A stretch of DNA of 64,000 nucleotides from Epiperipatus broadwayi (GCA_028023455.1 JAQFVV010000002.1:32493725-32557724); one strand, 5' to 3'; positions 24,814 to 36,775 are shown, counted from the stretch's first letter. Translations and numbers: made by a program. The notes: generated from the sequence alone by a model not told the origin.

Positions 24814-25431
24814 GTTATATATAATGAGCGTGCTAAAAGTTCTTAACAACCTTTCAGAATATCCCTATCTTCAGACCGGTTTCTAGCTCTGGCTTTCATC
24901 AGTAAGGCGCTAGGATATTCAAGCATTAGATTTAAAATACCAGGTCAAGTGCCAGCACTTTATCTACTGTTTAAGTATTAAGTAGAAAATCTGAAATTTT
25001 CAGACACGCATATGTCTTAAAATCCAGCTATCTAACTTAAATAGCCATTATATAACATTTGAAATACAAACTTATTAAATTAAGTCACATGATATATGAC
25101 TTAATTTTCTTGCAATTATTGTCATTGCTCTTAATTAAGGTTTTGGTGATTTTATATTGATAAAGCTAATAATATATGGTGTATCTGAACGTAGTTGAGT
25201 CCCATATGGCTATTTAAGTTGGATCGCTGGATTTGAAGACATATTGATGTCAGAGAATTTTAGATTTTCTACTTAAAACATTAGATAAAGTGCTGGGGTT
25301 GACCTGGTATTTTAAATCTAATTCTTGAATATCCTAGTGCTCACTGACAAAAGACAGTTAGAAACCAGTTTGAGGATAGGATTATTCTGAAAAGCTTGTT
25401 AAGAGCTATTGGCATGCTCATTATATAACAT
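24814..25431. mobile_element. Palindromic PLE-like element with hammerhead-like cores (family H3, copy 1)
   Basis: Inverted arms run from GTTATATATAATGAGCGTGC to GCATGCTCATTATATAAC. In the left arm, - strand 24902-24879 reads CTGATGA, AAGCCAGAGCTA, GAAAC. The right arm has CTGACAA...GAAACC at 25344-25365. Next to the arms lies the tail motif TTAAATTAAGTCACATGATATATGACTTA, also seen in the 35.2-36.7-kb block. It splits LINE-derived sequence. Confidence 0.7.
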
Positions 25432-25439
25432 TTGTAATA

Positions 25440-25875
25440 TTAAATTAAGTCACATGATATATGACTAATTTCCTTGCAATTACAGTTTTCCTTTTTCTGA
25501 AAATTCAGCAGTTCTGTATTCTCTTTTATTTTGAAACTAAACAAATTTATCCATCATACTTTCCATCTTTTAATTGTTTACCCATTTTAAAATTTTTGTT
25601 CTCATCATCATCTTCTGCTTCTTCATCATAATGAGAACTTCTTGGGCATAAAGTTCACTTATCTATATTTGGTATTTTCCATTAATTTGAATAACTAATC
25701 TTGCCATTCTGACTGATATATTATCAATCTCCTCTGTTCATTTTTTAAATTTTATTGTCTCCTTTACTTTTTTTCCTAACTTTACAAAGTCTTGCATTTT
25801 TTCTTTTAATATTAGACAGAAATTTTTCAAATTCATGCGCTTGTCTTCCACTTGGAAGTGATCTGAAGTTGATAG
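25440..25875 (-). pseudogene. Probable LINE remnant (upstream part)
   Basis: On the - strand this lysine- and glutamate-rich, frameshifted sequence lies in the right place to be the linker between endonuclease and RT of the LINE at 23.2-24.1 kb, separated from it by the palindromic element. No single diagnostic motif is intact, so this rests mainly on position and composition. Confidence 0.35.
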
Positions 25876-25890
25876 TTACTAAATAAAAGA

Positions 25891-26050
25891 TTATCATCAA
25901 ATGGCAATCTGGATCTGCATTCAAGGGGGTTTTAGCACCCTCTATATTTGGCTTCCAGCTGCTGCCTTGACTGGTGACCCTACAGCCTCTAGAAAATAAG
26001 AATCATAATTTACTGTTGTCTGTCATGATTGAAAATATCTATTAAAAAAA
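25891..26050 (+). repeat. Dispersed repeat, second copy of 1-120
   Basis: Shared blocks with the window start are TATCA(T)CAAATGGCA, TTTAGCACCCTC, and TTGTCTGTCATGATTG. The intervening sequence has small insertions. Function and class unknown. Confidence 0.7.
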
Positions 26051-28115
26051 ACAAAAAGATCATTCACACACATATTCATTCTGCCTTCGAAAAAATTCAA
26101 CTGATACTTCAGTTAAGAATATCAGGAAACTGAGAAGAAAGATTATGATGTTAAACTCAAAGGGAAAAAATCCTGTGACGTCAACATGTTAACTGATGTA
26201 TATTGATGAGTGTTTAACCGTGTTTGTTTATCATATGAATAATCACATAATAATATCAATAGCAATGATAAGAATGTATGGAGTGGATAATGATTTTTTT
26301 AAGGTCTCACAGAGGAATCAAAGGATCTCCTTTTAATTAACTGCAAATTTTTTTCTGCTTCTTCCAATCATTATATACATGTTTAATAAATCAGATTATA
26401 ATAAACCAAAATAAAACAATTTCAACTTAATCATTTCTTCATTGAGTGAAAGTTCGGGTCTAAAATGATCAATTATCTTCTTTTTTATATTTGTCATCTA
26501 TATGGTTTTCAAGTCCTCAAGGTATCACAGATTAAAAGGAGCAACACTCATTACTTTTCTTTTCTTACCTCTTCGTTGTCCAATCCATTGAGATTTGTAG
26601 GAAATATCTTAATCTTGAACAATTTTTATTTACGATTTTAAAGATATGTTTGTATATCTAAAGATCGTTTTCTAAACTTTCATTACATATCTGGTGAATA
26701 TCTTTCTATAACGAATTTTTTTATTGGTGGATTCTTTGTTGCAGAGTGATCCTAAGAACAAAACCTGTTTATCTTCTTTATATTTATCCAGAAACTTATT
26801 TTTTCGTTTTGTTATTTTTTTTTTTTTTTTTGCTAAGTATTTTTATGTTTTGTTCATTTTTGTCTACAATTGAGGTATCATCACTATATTTAAAGTTTAA
26901 GTTTTTATCATTTATCTTGAATATTAATATTTCTTTGTCCAATTTAGATTTTTTTTAATTACACTCACTCAGAACAGAATCAAATAGGTATGATATTACT
27001 ATACAGCCCTCTGTAACTTAGATAATGTGAGACCTTTTTGTAGTTTCTAGTTCCATAACGAGGTCCCTATACTCCGGTACTAAGAGTATTTCTTTATGAC
27101 TGTTTGAATCAGAAGCCTTGTTATAATCGTTAACACATGTTGACATCTGGGATCCATAGTTTTTTTAATTATCTAATATGTGACAGCAATGTTACTCATA
27201 TAATATAAGCGATATTAACAGAATTTGGTACTTTAATCAAGACTGAAAATTACATATTTATATATGAAAACAAAGGTTGATTATAACATAGCTCTTAAAA
27301 ATGGAATTGTATTTTATACTCTGGTATGAGAAGCTAATGCATCTTGCTTTGAAAAGAATTAAGATCTATATGAGGTGTGAATAATTCTTATCACATTTAT
27401 TATCCATGAGGTTGTTTTTTAATCATTAATTTGATATTTACATATACACATGCATACAGGAAATTCTTTGTTTGACTAAACTGTTTATCCTTATAAAAGA
27501 GATTTGAAGAAAAAAAAAAAAGGTATGCCTGTACAAACTTAATCATAAAGTTTAATAGGAAATTAGAGCATTTGTCAAAAAATAATGTAATTATAATATA
27601 AAAATTTTTTCGTAAGTTCACCATCATGGAGGTAATAATATTACAGACCATAATGTGTTTGAGCTTGGAAGATCAAATTCAAATATTTCTATTCATAGAG
27701 AATTTAAATCAAAAAGATGCCATTGCGAAATTAAAAATTTCATCTAGATTATGAAACAGTAATACAAAAATGAATTGGATAATTTGTTGCAGAACATGAT
27801 AAATCTTGCAGGAATATTAACTAATGATGATGCAGCAGTAGGAATACCAAAAAATCATTGATGAAAACAGAATTGCAAAAGAGTACCATCTATTACATGA
27901 CAAATAACACCAATAAAAATTTAGAACATCAAACATTTGCATCAGGTCATTATTGGGCATATAATAATATCATTACTTATGACGTAGTATAACCACATTT
28001 TTCATGTATTGATTTTATAAGTTTGCGTACTGAGAGAGTAACAGGGGACATATTAAGATTTATAAATAAAACTTTTGTTTTGCCTTTTTTAAAAAAAAAA
28101 TTCTATGATTATGTA
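26051..28115 (+). other. Intron, nothing firmly recognised
   Basis: AT-rich. From about 27,600 to 28,030 there is a stretch with mixed composition that could be old retroelement coding sequence, but no motif could be read. Confidence 0.35.
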
Positions 28116-28123
28116 GTCTATAT

Positions 28124-28223
28124 CAGTGGTCTTCAACCTTTTCACACCTGCAGACCGCTAAAAATAAGGATATGGTTCCGCGGACTAGCAAAAATAAGGA
28201 TAGGATTTCGCAGACCGGCAGAA
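28124..28223. mobile_element. Miniature hAT derivative, ~100 bp
   Basis: It starts CAGTGGTCTTCAACC, a typical hAT-superfamily end, and is flanked by GTCTATAT (28116-28123) and GTCTATAG (28224-28231), an 8-bp target duplication with one mismatch. Inside are three degenerate copies of a roughly 30-base unit (GCAGACC/GCGGAC-CTAGCAAAAATAAGGAT). The other end is decayed or lost. Confidence 0.7.
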
Positions 28224-28737
28224 GTCTATAGATAAATTTTCTTAAAGATAAGCATAATTGTTATAACTGATCAAAACAACAATGTTAAATATATAAGATA
28301 CAGTTTTATATATATATATATGGAGTTTATATAATAAAAAACTTTTTTTTTAATTTTTTTAGAAAAGTAATAAAAAATTTAATTCTACCCCCCCCCCCCA
28401 TAAACATCTGTGATAACTAGAAAAACAAATAAATTTATGAATGATTGATTAGATTTTGTTTTTGTTCTGTTTTCTTTTTTTTTTTAATTGGGTAAAAATG
28501 AGATGAAAAAATAAATAAAAATTGGCTATATTAATTAAAAGTTTAAACTCTTATTATTTATTATTACAAACTTTTTACTGCCCGTCTAGCACTGGTCTAT
28601 ATTGTTTTGGAACTCTTTCTAGTAGTTTATAATTATGTGTGCTATGTTGTTATAATTGTGCATGTTTGTTTATTTGTGAATAAAGTATAAGTACTTTTTA
28701 TATAAAATTTTAACTAAACTTACTTTTTTTTTTCTAG

Positions 28738-28977
28738 GAGAGAGTAGAGTGTGTAATACTCCCATCTCAGGTTTTACTCGACGTTTAGTTCTCCAGCTGG
28801 TTCTGGAGGATGAACGAATTTTGGTTTTTATCAATAGTCCTGTCTTCCTTTACAAATCTCGCTCCAGTGATATGGGATGCATTGTTTCTCACCCCCGCTT
28901 TGGTTGTGGATTAAAATTTAGCACTCTTTACGTCAGTATGCACACCACCTGTGGAGATATTTTAAAACGAGTCTGTG
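28738..28977 (+). CDS. BIRC6: BIRC6 exon 5 of window
   Basis: A 240-base exon after a poly-T tract and TTTCTAG, ending TGTG|GTAAGC. It reads SRVCNTPISGFTRRLVLQLV, then DERILVFINSPVFLYKSRSS, DMGCIVSHPRFGCGLKFSTL and YVSMHTTCGDILKRVC. Short hydrophobic strands with Gly and Cys suggest a beta-rich fold here, not helical repeats. It probably lies in the BIRC6-specific region that family databases treat as a separate domain (recalled, not searched). The intron before it is 9.3 kb and the one after about 10 kb. A 100-bp hAT derivative sits some 500 bases upstream. Confidence 0.93.
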
Positions 28978-30529
28978 GTAAGCTTCGATAATAGTATTTA
29001 TATTTTGTATATACATAATGTCATTGTATTCTAAAATTCTGTTAATTTCTTTCTTCTAATGAATTATTATAGCTTCTCTTTTTAGTCATTGTTATGAATA
29101 ATCTTAAAATCATCTATTTTATGCATTTATCCATTTTGCAACATAATCAAGAATCTTTCAAATATTAAAAAAATTATTTATTTGTTAAACAAAATAAAAA
29201 AATACACTATATACTCATGCCTCCAAAAATTTCTATCACTTTTATGGTAAGTTTTTATTTTTGAATTCTTTTAAAAGAGTGTTTAACTTTGTGATGTATG
29301 TATATAAATAACAAAATCAATATCATAGTTTATAAATAAATAAAATAATAATTTATTGCAAAAGCCTCTCTGTAAATGTTTAAGAATACTAGTATAATGA
29401 TAAACTTAACTGCTGGATGGTGAAGTTTTGTTTTTTTTTGTGTGTGGTGTTTTTTAATATTCACCAACTAATCGTAATTGACTTATCTGGATAAGTAATG
29501 GATAACTAACTGAAAATATTCTGCACATACTTAAAAGTTTCAGCTCCATTTGTGGTATGACCACTTGTCATTTTGATGGCAGACTAATGTAATTCTTAAT
29601 TAAAATACTATAATTAAAACCATGTGATTAATCTTAATGCAGTGAGGCAATTGCTCTAAGTCTGTTGTAAAATTTAAGAAATGTTTTGAATATATTTATT
29701 GTATACTCAAATTTGTCACTAAAATATTTTCAAAGTATATAATGGCCATTGTTAGATGTCAAATTATTTTATTGGGGTCATGTTAAAAACTTTGTTGCAC
29801 AAATATTAAATGAAATTTTCAAATGTATACAGTAAATTGTGGGTACTGATATAGTGGGTGCTCTACACTCGCTTTGTTTTAGTTTCTGCTTTTACATACT
29901 ATGTGAAGCCACTGAAGTCATACTGCAAAAACTAATCAATAAATTGAACATTTTTTGAAATTTTGATTTTTGTAAAAGTACATAATACTAAAGCACAAAT
30001 TAATTGTAAATTACATATTTTTAAATATTCTTATTAGTCTTTCAAAACAGACAAAAAGTAAGGTCCATTGTAAATTAAGAGTTTTATATTTATAAAATCA
30101 ATATTATTAAGGATTAATTAATCATAAATTACATAATTTTTATTTTTCATATATGAATAAATTGTAAAAAAAAAAAAAGCTTGTTATTTAGTCAATACAT
30201 AGTGCAATAAAACAGTAAATATGAATTTAACCTAATGCAAGGGTTAGAAACAAAAAGTGAAAATGGTGAAACTCATGTTTTGATTAGCAGTGATGAACAA
30301 AGTGAATGTCTTGAAGAAAAGGTAGAAAGAGACCCAATTTGCTGCTGTCCCCCCCCCCCCATTTCATTGAATTGTATTTAATTTAAGACTATTTTATAAA
30401 AATAACACATTTCTAACTTAGAACAATAACATATGTGGAGAAAGTCTATTTATTTTGAAAATATTTTATAAAAAGGAACAGTTACATATATATTTATTTT
30501 TAGATTTAATTAAAACGGATTTGAACCCA
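28978..30529 (+). other. Intron, nothing recognised
   Basis: AT-rich sequence with a poly-C run at about 30,350. No feature supported. Confidence 0.45.
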
Positions 30530-30930
30530 GATGTTCAAGCTTCCTATAGTTATACCGATGTTTAACTACATATGAGGAGTCAGATTGACTTAAGGTCAAC
30601 GTGGATATGACTATAATATTGGCATCATCAAGGGCTTTGAGCAGTTCATCATCAGCTTTTCAGTGGTATGGGTGGCTGAAGAGTTGGAGAATGGAGAGGA
30701 TTGAAACCTGCCCATTAAAGGGTGTAGATTTGTTATCTTAATATAAACCAAGCACTAATTATATATGTCTGGGGGAGATGATGATCCAGACCAATCGATG
30801 AGTGCTGATTCAGCACGGAATACATATATTGGAGATCATTTATGTGTATCAGTTATATTGGATGAAATGGATGCCTGTAGGGAGCTTGAAAGGCTGGGTT
30901 CAAATTCCCTTTAATTCCATCTAGGTTAAG
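30530..30930 (+). repeat. Dispersed ~0.4-kb repeat, copy 3 (diverged)
   Basis: Same orientation as 51405-51826 and shares GATTGACTTAAGGTCAAC, CAGTTCATCATCAG, GAAGAGTTGGAG, TGAAACCTGCCCATTAAAG and ATACATATATTGGAGATCAT. It is much more diverged than the other two copies. Short stretches at its edges contain GGTTCAAAT-like B boxes that may be chance. Confidence 0.7.
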
Positions 30931-31126
30931 TACATACATCATACTTGTATTTCAATAATATTTTTAATTATAAATATTAAAAAACTATTCAACAATATAG
31001 GAAAATGCACTAGTTTTCAGTTATGAAAATACACATTCGATTTTTTAACTACTATATAAAAATATGGGTAAATGTTGTAAAAATATAAATCGAAGTCCTA
31101 CTATTTACATATTTGTATTCACATTA

Positions 31127-31925
31127 CAGTGGAGCCATGAATTGTACTTTACCTAACTACATGACTTCAATTATTTTTTTTATATAATATTCTCTGAGCA
31201 CCTTATATGATTATATTTTTTGAAAAAAAAAGAATAAAATTTGTTAATAAATTTTACACTATGCCAGTAACGGTTTTTCCATCTCAAAGCATCATACACA
31301 ATTTCTTTAATTTATGTTGAAAGCGCATGTTTTATTCTTTCTTTATTATCCTTTCTGAATTTGATGTGCAGTATTTCACATAATAAAATATTTTCTAAGA
31401 GTAATGCTAAAAGTTTAGAACATATTTAAAGTTAATACTAATTTAGGAAACATTAAAATAAATAAAGAGTTGTAATTACTTGATAAAGAAACTAGTCTAC
31501 TGTGCTTCTATAAGCGAAAAAAGTGATTGATAAAAAAGAATATTGCCCGGAGCATTTTTAAAAGCAAGTTTCGTTATGGACTTTATTTTAAAATGATAGT
31601 TAGGGGGTTTTTTTCTTATTGCATCAGTGAATGCATGAGTGAACACAGCACTCCATAAAACATATATAAATATATCCTCTCAATTTATTATTAATAATTA
31701 TATTACCTATTATTTTTTAAAATCTTGTTACTATACATATTAAAAAAAAAGCTTCCATTTTTTGTGTGTCTGTGTTGAAAAGTATTGTACACTTGCAGTT
31801 TAATAAACAGTAGGGATTATATTTTAATCAATGTTTATCAACAAATCTTAAGTTATTATATGCTATATATGTTTGAATGTGAGTGTGGCTTGGAACAAAA
31901 TGTAGCATAATTCGCGGCTCCACTG
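31127..31925. mobile_element. pogo/Tigger-like DNA transposon remnant
   Basis: The ends are inverted: CAGTGGAGCCATGAATT on the left and, reverse-complemented, CAGTGGAGCCGCGAATT on the right, each flanked by a TA dinucleotide (31125-31126 and 31926-31927). A TA duplication and CAGTGGAGCC-type ends are characteristic of the pogo branch of Tc1/mariner. At 799 bp with no intact ORF it is a non-autonomous or deleted copy. Confidence 0.75.
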
Positions 31926-32225
31926 TATTTTATAAAAAAAATTTAAAATATTTAATGTTACACGAAAATATTCTATTTATCAATCATAAAATATACATAA
32001 ATGTTCAATTTATTAATTACTGTTTAAATTCAGATAAAAATTGAATTACTGTAAAGAAGTTTTGACTTCATAGAATATTTAAAAGCAGAAAGTGAAATGA
32101 AAAGTGAGCTTAGAGTATATACTATATCAGTACCAAATTATGCCTATAATCATTCTAAGCTTATTATAATGTTGATCCTTTTAAATGTCAATAATTCTAA
32201 TGAAATTTCTTAACTGATTGTACAA

Positions 32226-33500
32226 CTAGTTATTCTGACAGTCATCATCATCAATAGTATTCTGACCCATGGACAGGTCCAGAGAGTAGGCACATCATCA
32301 ATTCATCTATTTTTTCCACTCCATTCTCTTCATTACCCAACTCTTCAATTCCATGTAACTCAATCTTTTCCATTCTTTCTTCTTGTTTCCACTCACCATT
32401 CCCTCAAAACCTCTTTCATTAAACTGTTCTTTCTTTCTAATATATGTCCAGTCCAGTTTCTATTTGTAATTTCCTCAATCAATTCTGTTTCTTCATTTAC
32501 TCTTCTGAAAACTTCTCTTGTTATTTATCCAGTTGATTTTTTCTTTCTTCTCCATGACCACATCTTAAAGGCTTCTAATCTGTTCTTAATTATATTACTC
32601 ACTGTCCATATTTCACAATCATACAATAGTACACTTCACACATAGAATTTAATTAATCTTTTTCTTCTCTCTTTGAAGATCCACAAAATATTTTTTCTTA
32701 ATAAAAGCCTCTTTTGTCAATGCTATTTTTTTTTTTAACTTCTTCCTTCCTCACTTAATCAACTACCCAAATATCTAAATTCCTTTACAAGTTGACCCAT
32801 GTTATGGATTTTAATTTGCAATTTTTTTACATTCCTCTCTATTCATAAATACAGTCTTCTCAGCATTAATCTTCATTCCATATTTCATACATTCTTCCTC
32901 CATTTTATTTTACCTTCAACATTTGCTCCTCTACAGTTTGAATAATTATTTATATATCTTCTAAATAAATATTAAAATGAACAGGAGACATACTGCATCC
33001 TTGTTTAACTCCTCTTTTTATATTATTTTCTAGTCTAATTCTTATTCTTTGCCCAATATACATATTCCAAACCAATCTTCTTTTTCCAAAATACTCTTTT
33101 ATATTTTGAGATGGTCATAAGTTTATTCCAGATTACTCTATCAAATGCTTTTTCCAAATCCACAAATCATTTACCAATTCCTTTATCTATTTAAATATAT
33201 ATCTCTGAAATTGTCCTAATAACACCAATAGTATCTTGGACTTTTGCCTCTTTTTGAAAACCAAACTATTTTTCTCCAATATAATACTCTATCTTTCTAT
33301 AAATTCTTTGATTTAAAATCCTCAATAAAACTTTAAAAGCATGAGATAATAAACTTATTGTCCTGTATTCTTCACATTTAGCAGCTTGCTTTTATTTAGC
33401 AATTGATCATTATAGTCCTTTAAAAATCTTCAGGTCAAACTCCACTGCTATATATCAAATTGCAGGGTCCAACTATTTCCTTCATAGTAAATTCTCTTTC
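32226..33500 (-). pseudogene. LINE 3' half (RT and C-terminal region) remnant
   Basis: The - strand shows RT-like pieces in shifting frames (GKSI/EKAF-like block near 33,150; MEEECMKYGMKINAEKTVFM near 32,900-32,850), and the C-terminal end at 32,320-32,240 (KRWIDELMMCLL-like then SGPVHGSEY). The 'MKINAEKT' block follows the catalytic site in RTE-type reverse transcriptases. The same LINE continues at 34797-35205 and 36775-38000, interrupted by two later insertions. Confidence 0.65.
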
Positions 33501-33508
33501 GAAAATTC

Positions 33509-34796
33509 AGTAGTGTTTTATTCTATCATGTCAGACGCTTGACGGTGCTATTTCTAGCTAAATTGCTAGAAATATGCCGTTTTCGCGGCTACAGCCAAGC
33601 AGATAGCCTTCTTCTATGATAAAACACAGAAAGAGTCTGTTTACTCGGCTGCCGGCTACAGCTGTGGCTTTTTCATATGCTAAAAGCACAGAAAAATGCC
33701 TTCATTGGCTGCCATAGTTGCTTTTGTTATGCACTTTATTGTAATGGTGGGTTGTCTATTTTCGCTACAGTACTGTGTGAGGGTATATTGTCTGCATCGT
33801 GTCTAAATTATTGAATTTTTCAGGTCCAACTTTTTTTTCATGTGAACTGACTACTGGTACGTTTTAACAGTGTCATCACTGGTTCCATCAGGACTGTGTA
33901 ACCTTCACAAATTGGATTTTAGGTATCGGCACAGCACTATTTTGAAGATCCCGATGAAAGTAACGTATCTGCGAGAAATCGTCCGAGATAAGGAAGATGA
34001 CTGCTTCGAATTCTGAAAATTGGCAATTGCCAGACACTGGAGTCAGCCTTCATTTTAATAGTTTGTTATAATTATTAACTTTAGTGGGTAAATTGCAATC
34101 TAATTTACTTTTTTACCCCCAAAACGCAGTGTCTGATTAATTATTAAAAAAGTACCGTAACTTTTCCGATCTAGACACACACACCCCCAAAGAAGCCCGT
34201 CTCTGATTAATTACTGTCTAAATAAGTCTCCGCTATATTTACTATTATTTGTTATTAAAAAAGTAACCTAACTTTTTATATATACACACACAAAAAAAAA
34301 AAAAATGAAATTTTGTTTGAATTTGTTAAATATTGTTGAAGTTGTTATATAATTGACTTTGATTTCAAAACACAGTATCTGATTAATTAAGATCCCAAAA
34401 AGCTAAAATTTACTCTTATTTTCTATAAAAAAGGAACGTAACTTTTTATATCCACACACACACCCCCAAAAAAGCGAGTCTCTGATTAATTACTGTCCAA
34501 AAAAGTCTCCAATGTACTATTATTTGCTATTCGAAAGTAATGTAATTTTTTATCGACACACACACAAAAAAGCCAGTCTCTGACTAATTACTGTCCCAAA
34601 AAGTCGGCTTACAGTTTTATATTTTGTTTGAATTTTTTAATTTTATGGAAATCATAATATAATTTACCGTTATTTCCTATTCCAAAAATAAAGTCAATAG
34701 TTTTATAGAATCACTAGCCCGGGAACGTTATATCTATGTGTTTTTGCTTAGCATTAACACCATCAAGCGGCTGACATGATAGAACAGAACACTACC
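33509..34796. mobile_element. 1.29-kb TIR element with 8-bp target duplication, class uncertain
   Basis: It is flanked by identical GAAAATTC (33501-33508 and 34797-34804). Left end AGTAGTGTTTTATTCTATCA and right end, reverse-complemented, GGTAGTGTTCTGTTCTATCA continue as matching inverted repeats for about 39 bases (both include CATGTCAG-C-CTTGA-GGTG). The 34080-34620 interior holds several imperfect ~100-150-base repeats with GTCTCTGATTAATTACTGTC and (AC)n. No transposase is seen. The 8-bp duplication allows hAT, P, Merlin or Mutator-like classes, and the ends do not decide. It sits inside a LINE. Confidence 0.8.
34080..34620 (+). repeat. Imperfect internal tandem repeats of the TIR element
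   Basis: The motif (T)CTCTGATTAATTACTGTC, followed by AAAAAGTC, an ACTATTATTTGCTATT-like run, TAACTTTTTAT and an (AC)n tract, recurs at about 34,190-34,300, 34,370-34,470, 34,480-34,560 and 34,570-34,610. Spacing varies. Such subterminal repeats in cut-and-paste elements often bind transposase, but that is only a possibility here. Confidence 0.7.
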
Positions 34797-35205
34797 GAAA
34801 ATTCTATAGATTTTGCATCATATCCAACAGCCTTTCTGTGCTTCATTTGTGCAATTGATTTTATTACTTTATCTGGCGATATGTCCTCCATATCTTCTTT
34901 ATTATCTACTTCAAGATCTTCGTCATTTTCAAGCTCATAGTTAATTGAATTATTTTATTTTATAAATAGACATTGAAAATGTTCTTTCCATCTTTTTAAT
35001 ATATCATTGCTATCAATTAATCTCTTTCCATTCTTATCCGCAATTTCACTTGCTAATCATATCTTTTCATTCAAGTGATTTTTTAATTCTATCAAATACC
35101 AGATCATATTTTTTCACCTGTTGGAGGATTTCTATCTCTTCTACATCCTTGTTCTAACCATTTTTCTTTTGCTAAATCTTCTCTTCTTACCTCCTTATTA
35201 GTTTT
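34797..35205 (-). pseudogene. LINE remnant, middle segment
   Basis: This segment resumes the - strand LINE after the TIR insertion; joined across one copy of GAAAATTC, the flanks are contiguous LINE-like sequence. It would correspond to the region between endonuclease and RT. No strong motif survives in a single frame. Confidence 0.5.
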
Positions 35206-36775
35206 TTAATAGTCAAAACAAAAGTCATAGATCACATGACCCTATCTCTTAAGCTTGTAAGTTATAAACAGTGAGGATTGCCAATTCCTCTACAAGCTTT
35301 ATGATAAATGCTTAGCCAGAGCCAGCACTTAAAATTTCTCTGTCAGGAACCCCTCCCCAAACCCCTGACCATGGTTTCTTGCTTTGGCACTCCTCAGAGA
35401 GGTGTCAGGGTAGGTTCAGACACTAGATCTAAAAATATCAACCCAAAGCCAAGCACTTAGCTAAAAGTTATCTATTGAGTGGAAAATCTGAAATTTTCAG
35501 ACATGTACATGTCTTCAAACCCAGCTATCCAACTCAAATAGCTATATGGGGCTGATAGATCTTCAGCCATGCCATATAGTAGTAGTCATAGCAATATAAA
35601 ATTGCATAAGACTTTTTGGCAGAGACTATAAATAGTCAAAACAAAAGTCATAGATCAATTCATAGATCACATGACCCTGTCTCTTAAGCTTGTAAGTTAT
35701 AAACAGTATAGAGCTCGCAAAACAAACTCTTAATAAGCTTTGTAGAATATCCCCAACCTCAGACCGGTTTCTGCTACTGGCATCCTCAGTGAGGTGCTAG
35801 GATATTCAATCATTAGATTAAAAATACCAGGACAAGCCCAGCACTTTATCTAATGTATAACTATTAAGCAGAAATTCTGTAATTTTCAGACATCCATATG
35901 TCTCAATCCAGCTATCTAACTTAAATAGCCATATGGGACTGAACTAAGTTCAGATACACCATATATTAATAGCTTTAGCAATATAAAATCGCCAAAGCCA
36001 TCACAGCAAAAAATAAAATTACAAAAAAAATCAAGTCAGATGTCACACGACTTAATTTAATAAGCCTGTGTTTACAAATGTTATATTTAGAGCTCGCAAA
36101 ACAAACTCTTAACAAGCTTTGTAAAATACCCCCAACCTCAGACCGGTTTCTGCTACTGGTGTCCTCAGTGAGGTGCTAGGATATTCATCATTAGATTAAA
36201 AATACCAGGACAAGCCCAGCACTTTATCTAATGTATAACTATTAAATAGAAACTCTGAAATTTTCAAACATCCATATGTCTTCCAATCCAGCTATCTAAC
36301 TTAAATATCCATATGGGACTGAACTAAGTTCAGATACACTATATATTAATAGCTTTAGCAATATAAAATCGCCAAAGCTATTATAGCAAAAAATAAAATT
36401 ACAAAAAAAATCAAGTCAGATGTCACATGACTTAATATATGGTGTATCTGAACTTAGTTCAGTCCCATATGGCTATTTCAGTTAGATAGCTGGATTGTAA
36501 GACATATGGATGTCTGAAAATGTCAGAGTTTCTACTTAATAGTTATACATTAGATAAAGTGCTGGGCTTGTCCTGGTATTTTTAAATCTAATGATGAATA
36601 TCCTAGCATCTCACTGAGGACACCAGTAGCAGAAACTGGTCTGAGGTTGGGGGTATTCTACAAAGCTTGTTAAGAATTTGTTTTGTGAGCTCTATATATA
36701 ACATTTGTAAATACAAGCTTATTAAATTAAGTCATGTGACATCTGACTTTATTTTTTTTTTTTGTAATTTTGTCC
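35206..36775. mobile_element. Composite palindromic PLE-like block with hammerhead-like cores (family H3, copies 2-4)
   Basis: The block contains a unit at 35711-36088 repeated directly at 36089 (378-base offset), then its inverse to about 36,700, so the second unit and its inverse form a long palindrome centred near 36,400. Hammerhead-like cores: - strand 35789-35767 (CTGAGGA, TGC-CAGTA-GCA, GAAAC, the best match), - strand 36168-36146, and + strand 36614-36636. GAATATCC and GGATATTC flank the first core as possible stem I. An older relative at 35206-35640 shares the tail AAGTCATAGATCACATGACC. It interrupts a LINE. Confidence 0.75.
35767..35789 (-). ncRNA. Best hammerhead-like ribozyme candidate
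   Basis: On the - strand the order is CTGAGGA (CUGANGA core), TGC-CAGTA-GCA (three-base-pair stem II with no extra base), GAAAC, then CGGTCTGAGG and TTGGGGATATTC. The upstream GAATATCC pairs with the downstream GGATATTC, as an outer stem I would. A GTT after a nine-base loop could serve as the NUH cleavage triplet with a two-base-pair stem III. That very short stem III is typical of PLE hammerheads as I know them, but the bases of stem I nearest the core pair poorly. Confidence 0.45.

Noticed and set aside
35206-36775. CRISPR-like or satellite array
   Set aside because: The repeats are hundreds of bases long, partly inverted, and match dispersed elements elsewhere in the window; the genome is eukaryotic.
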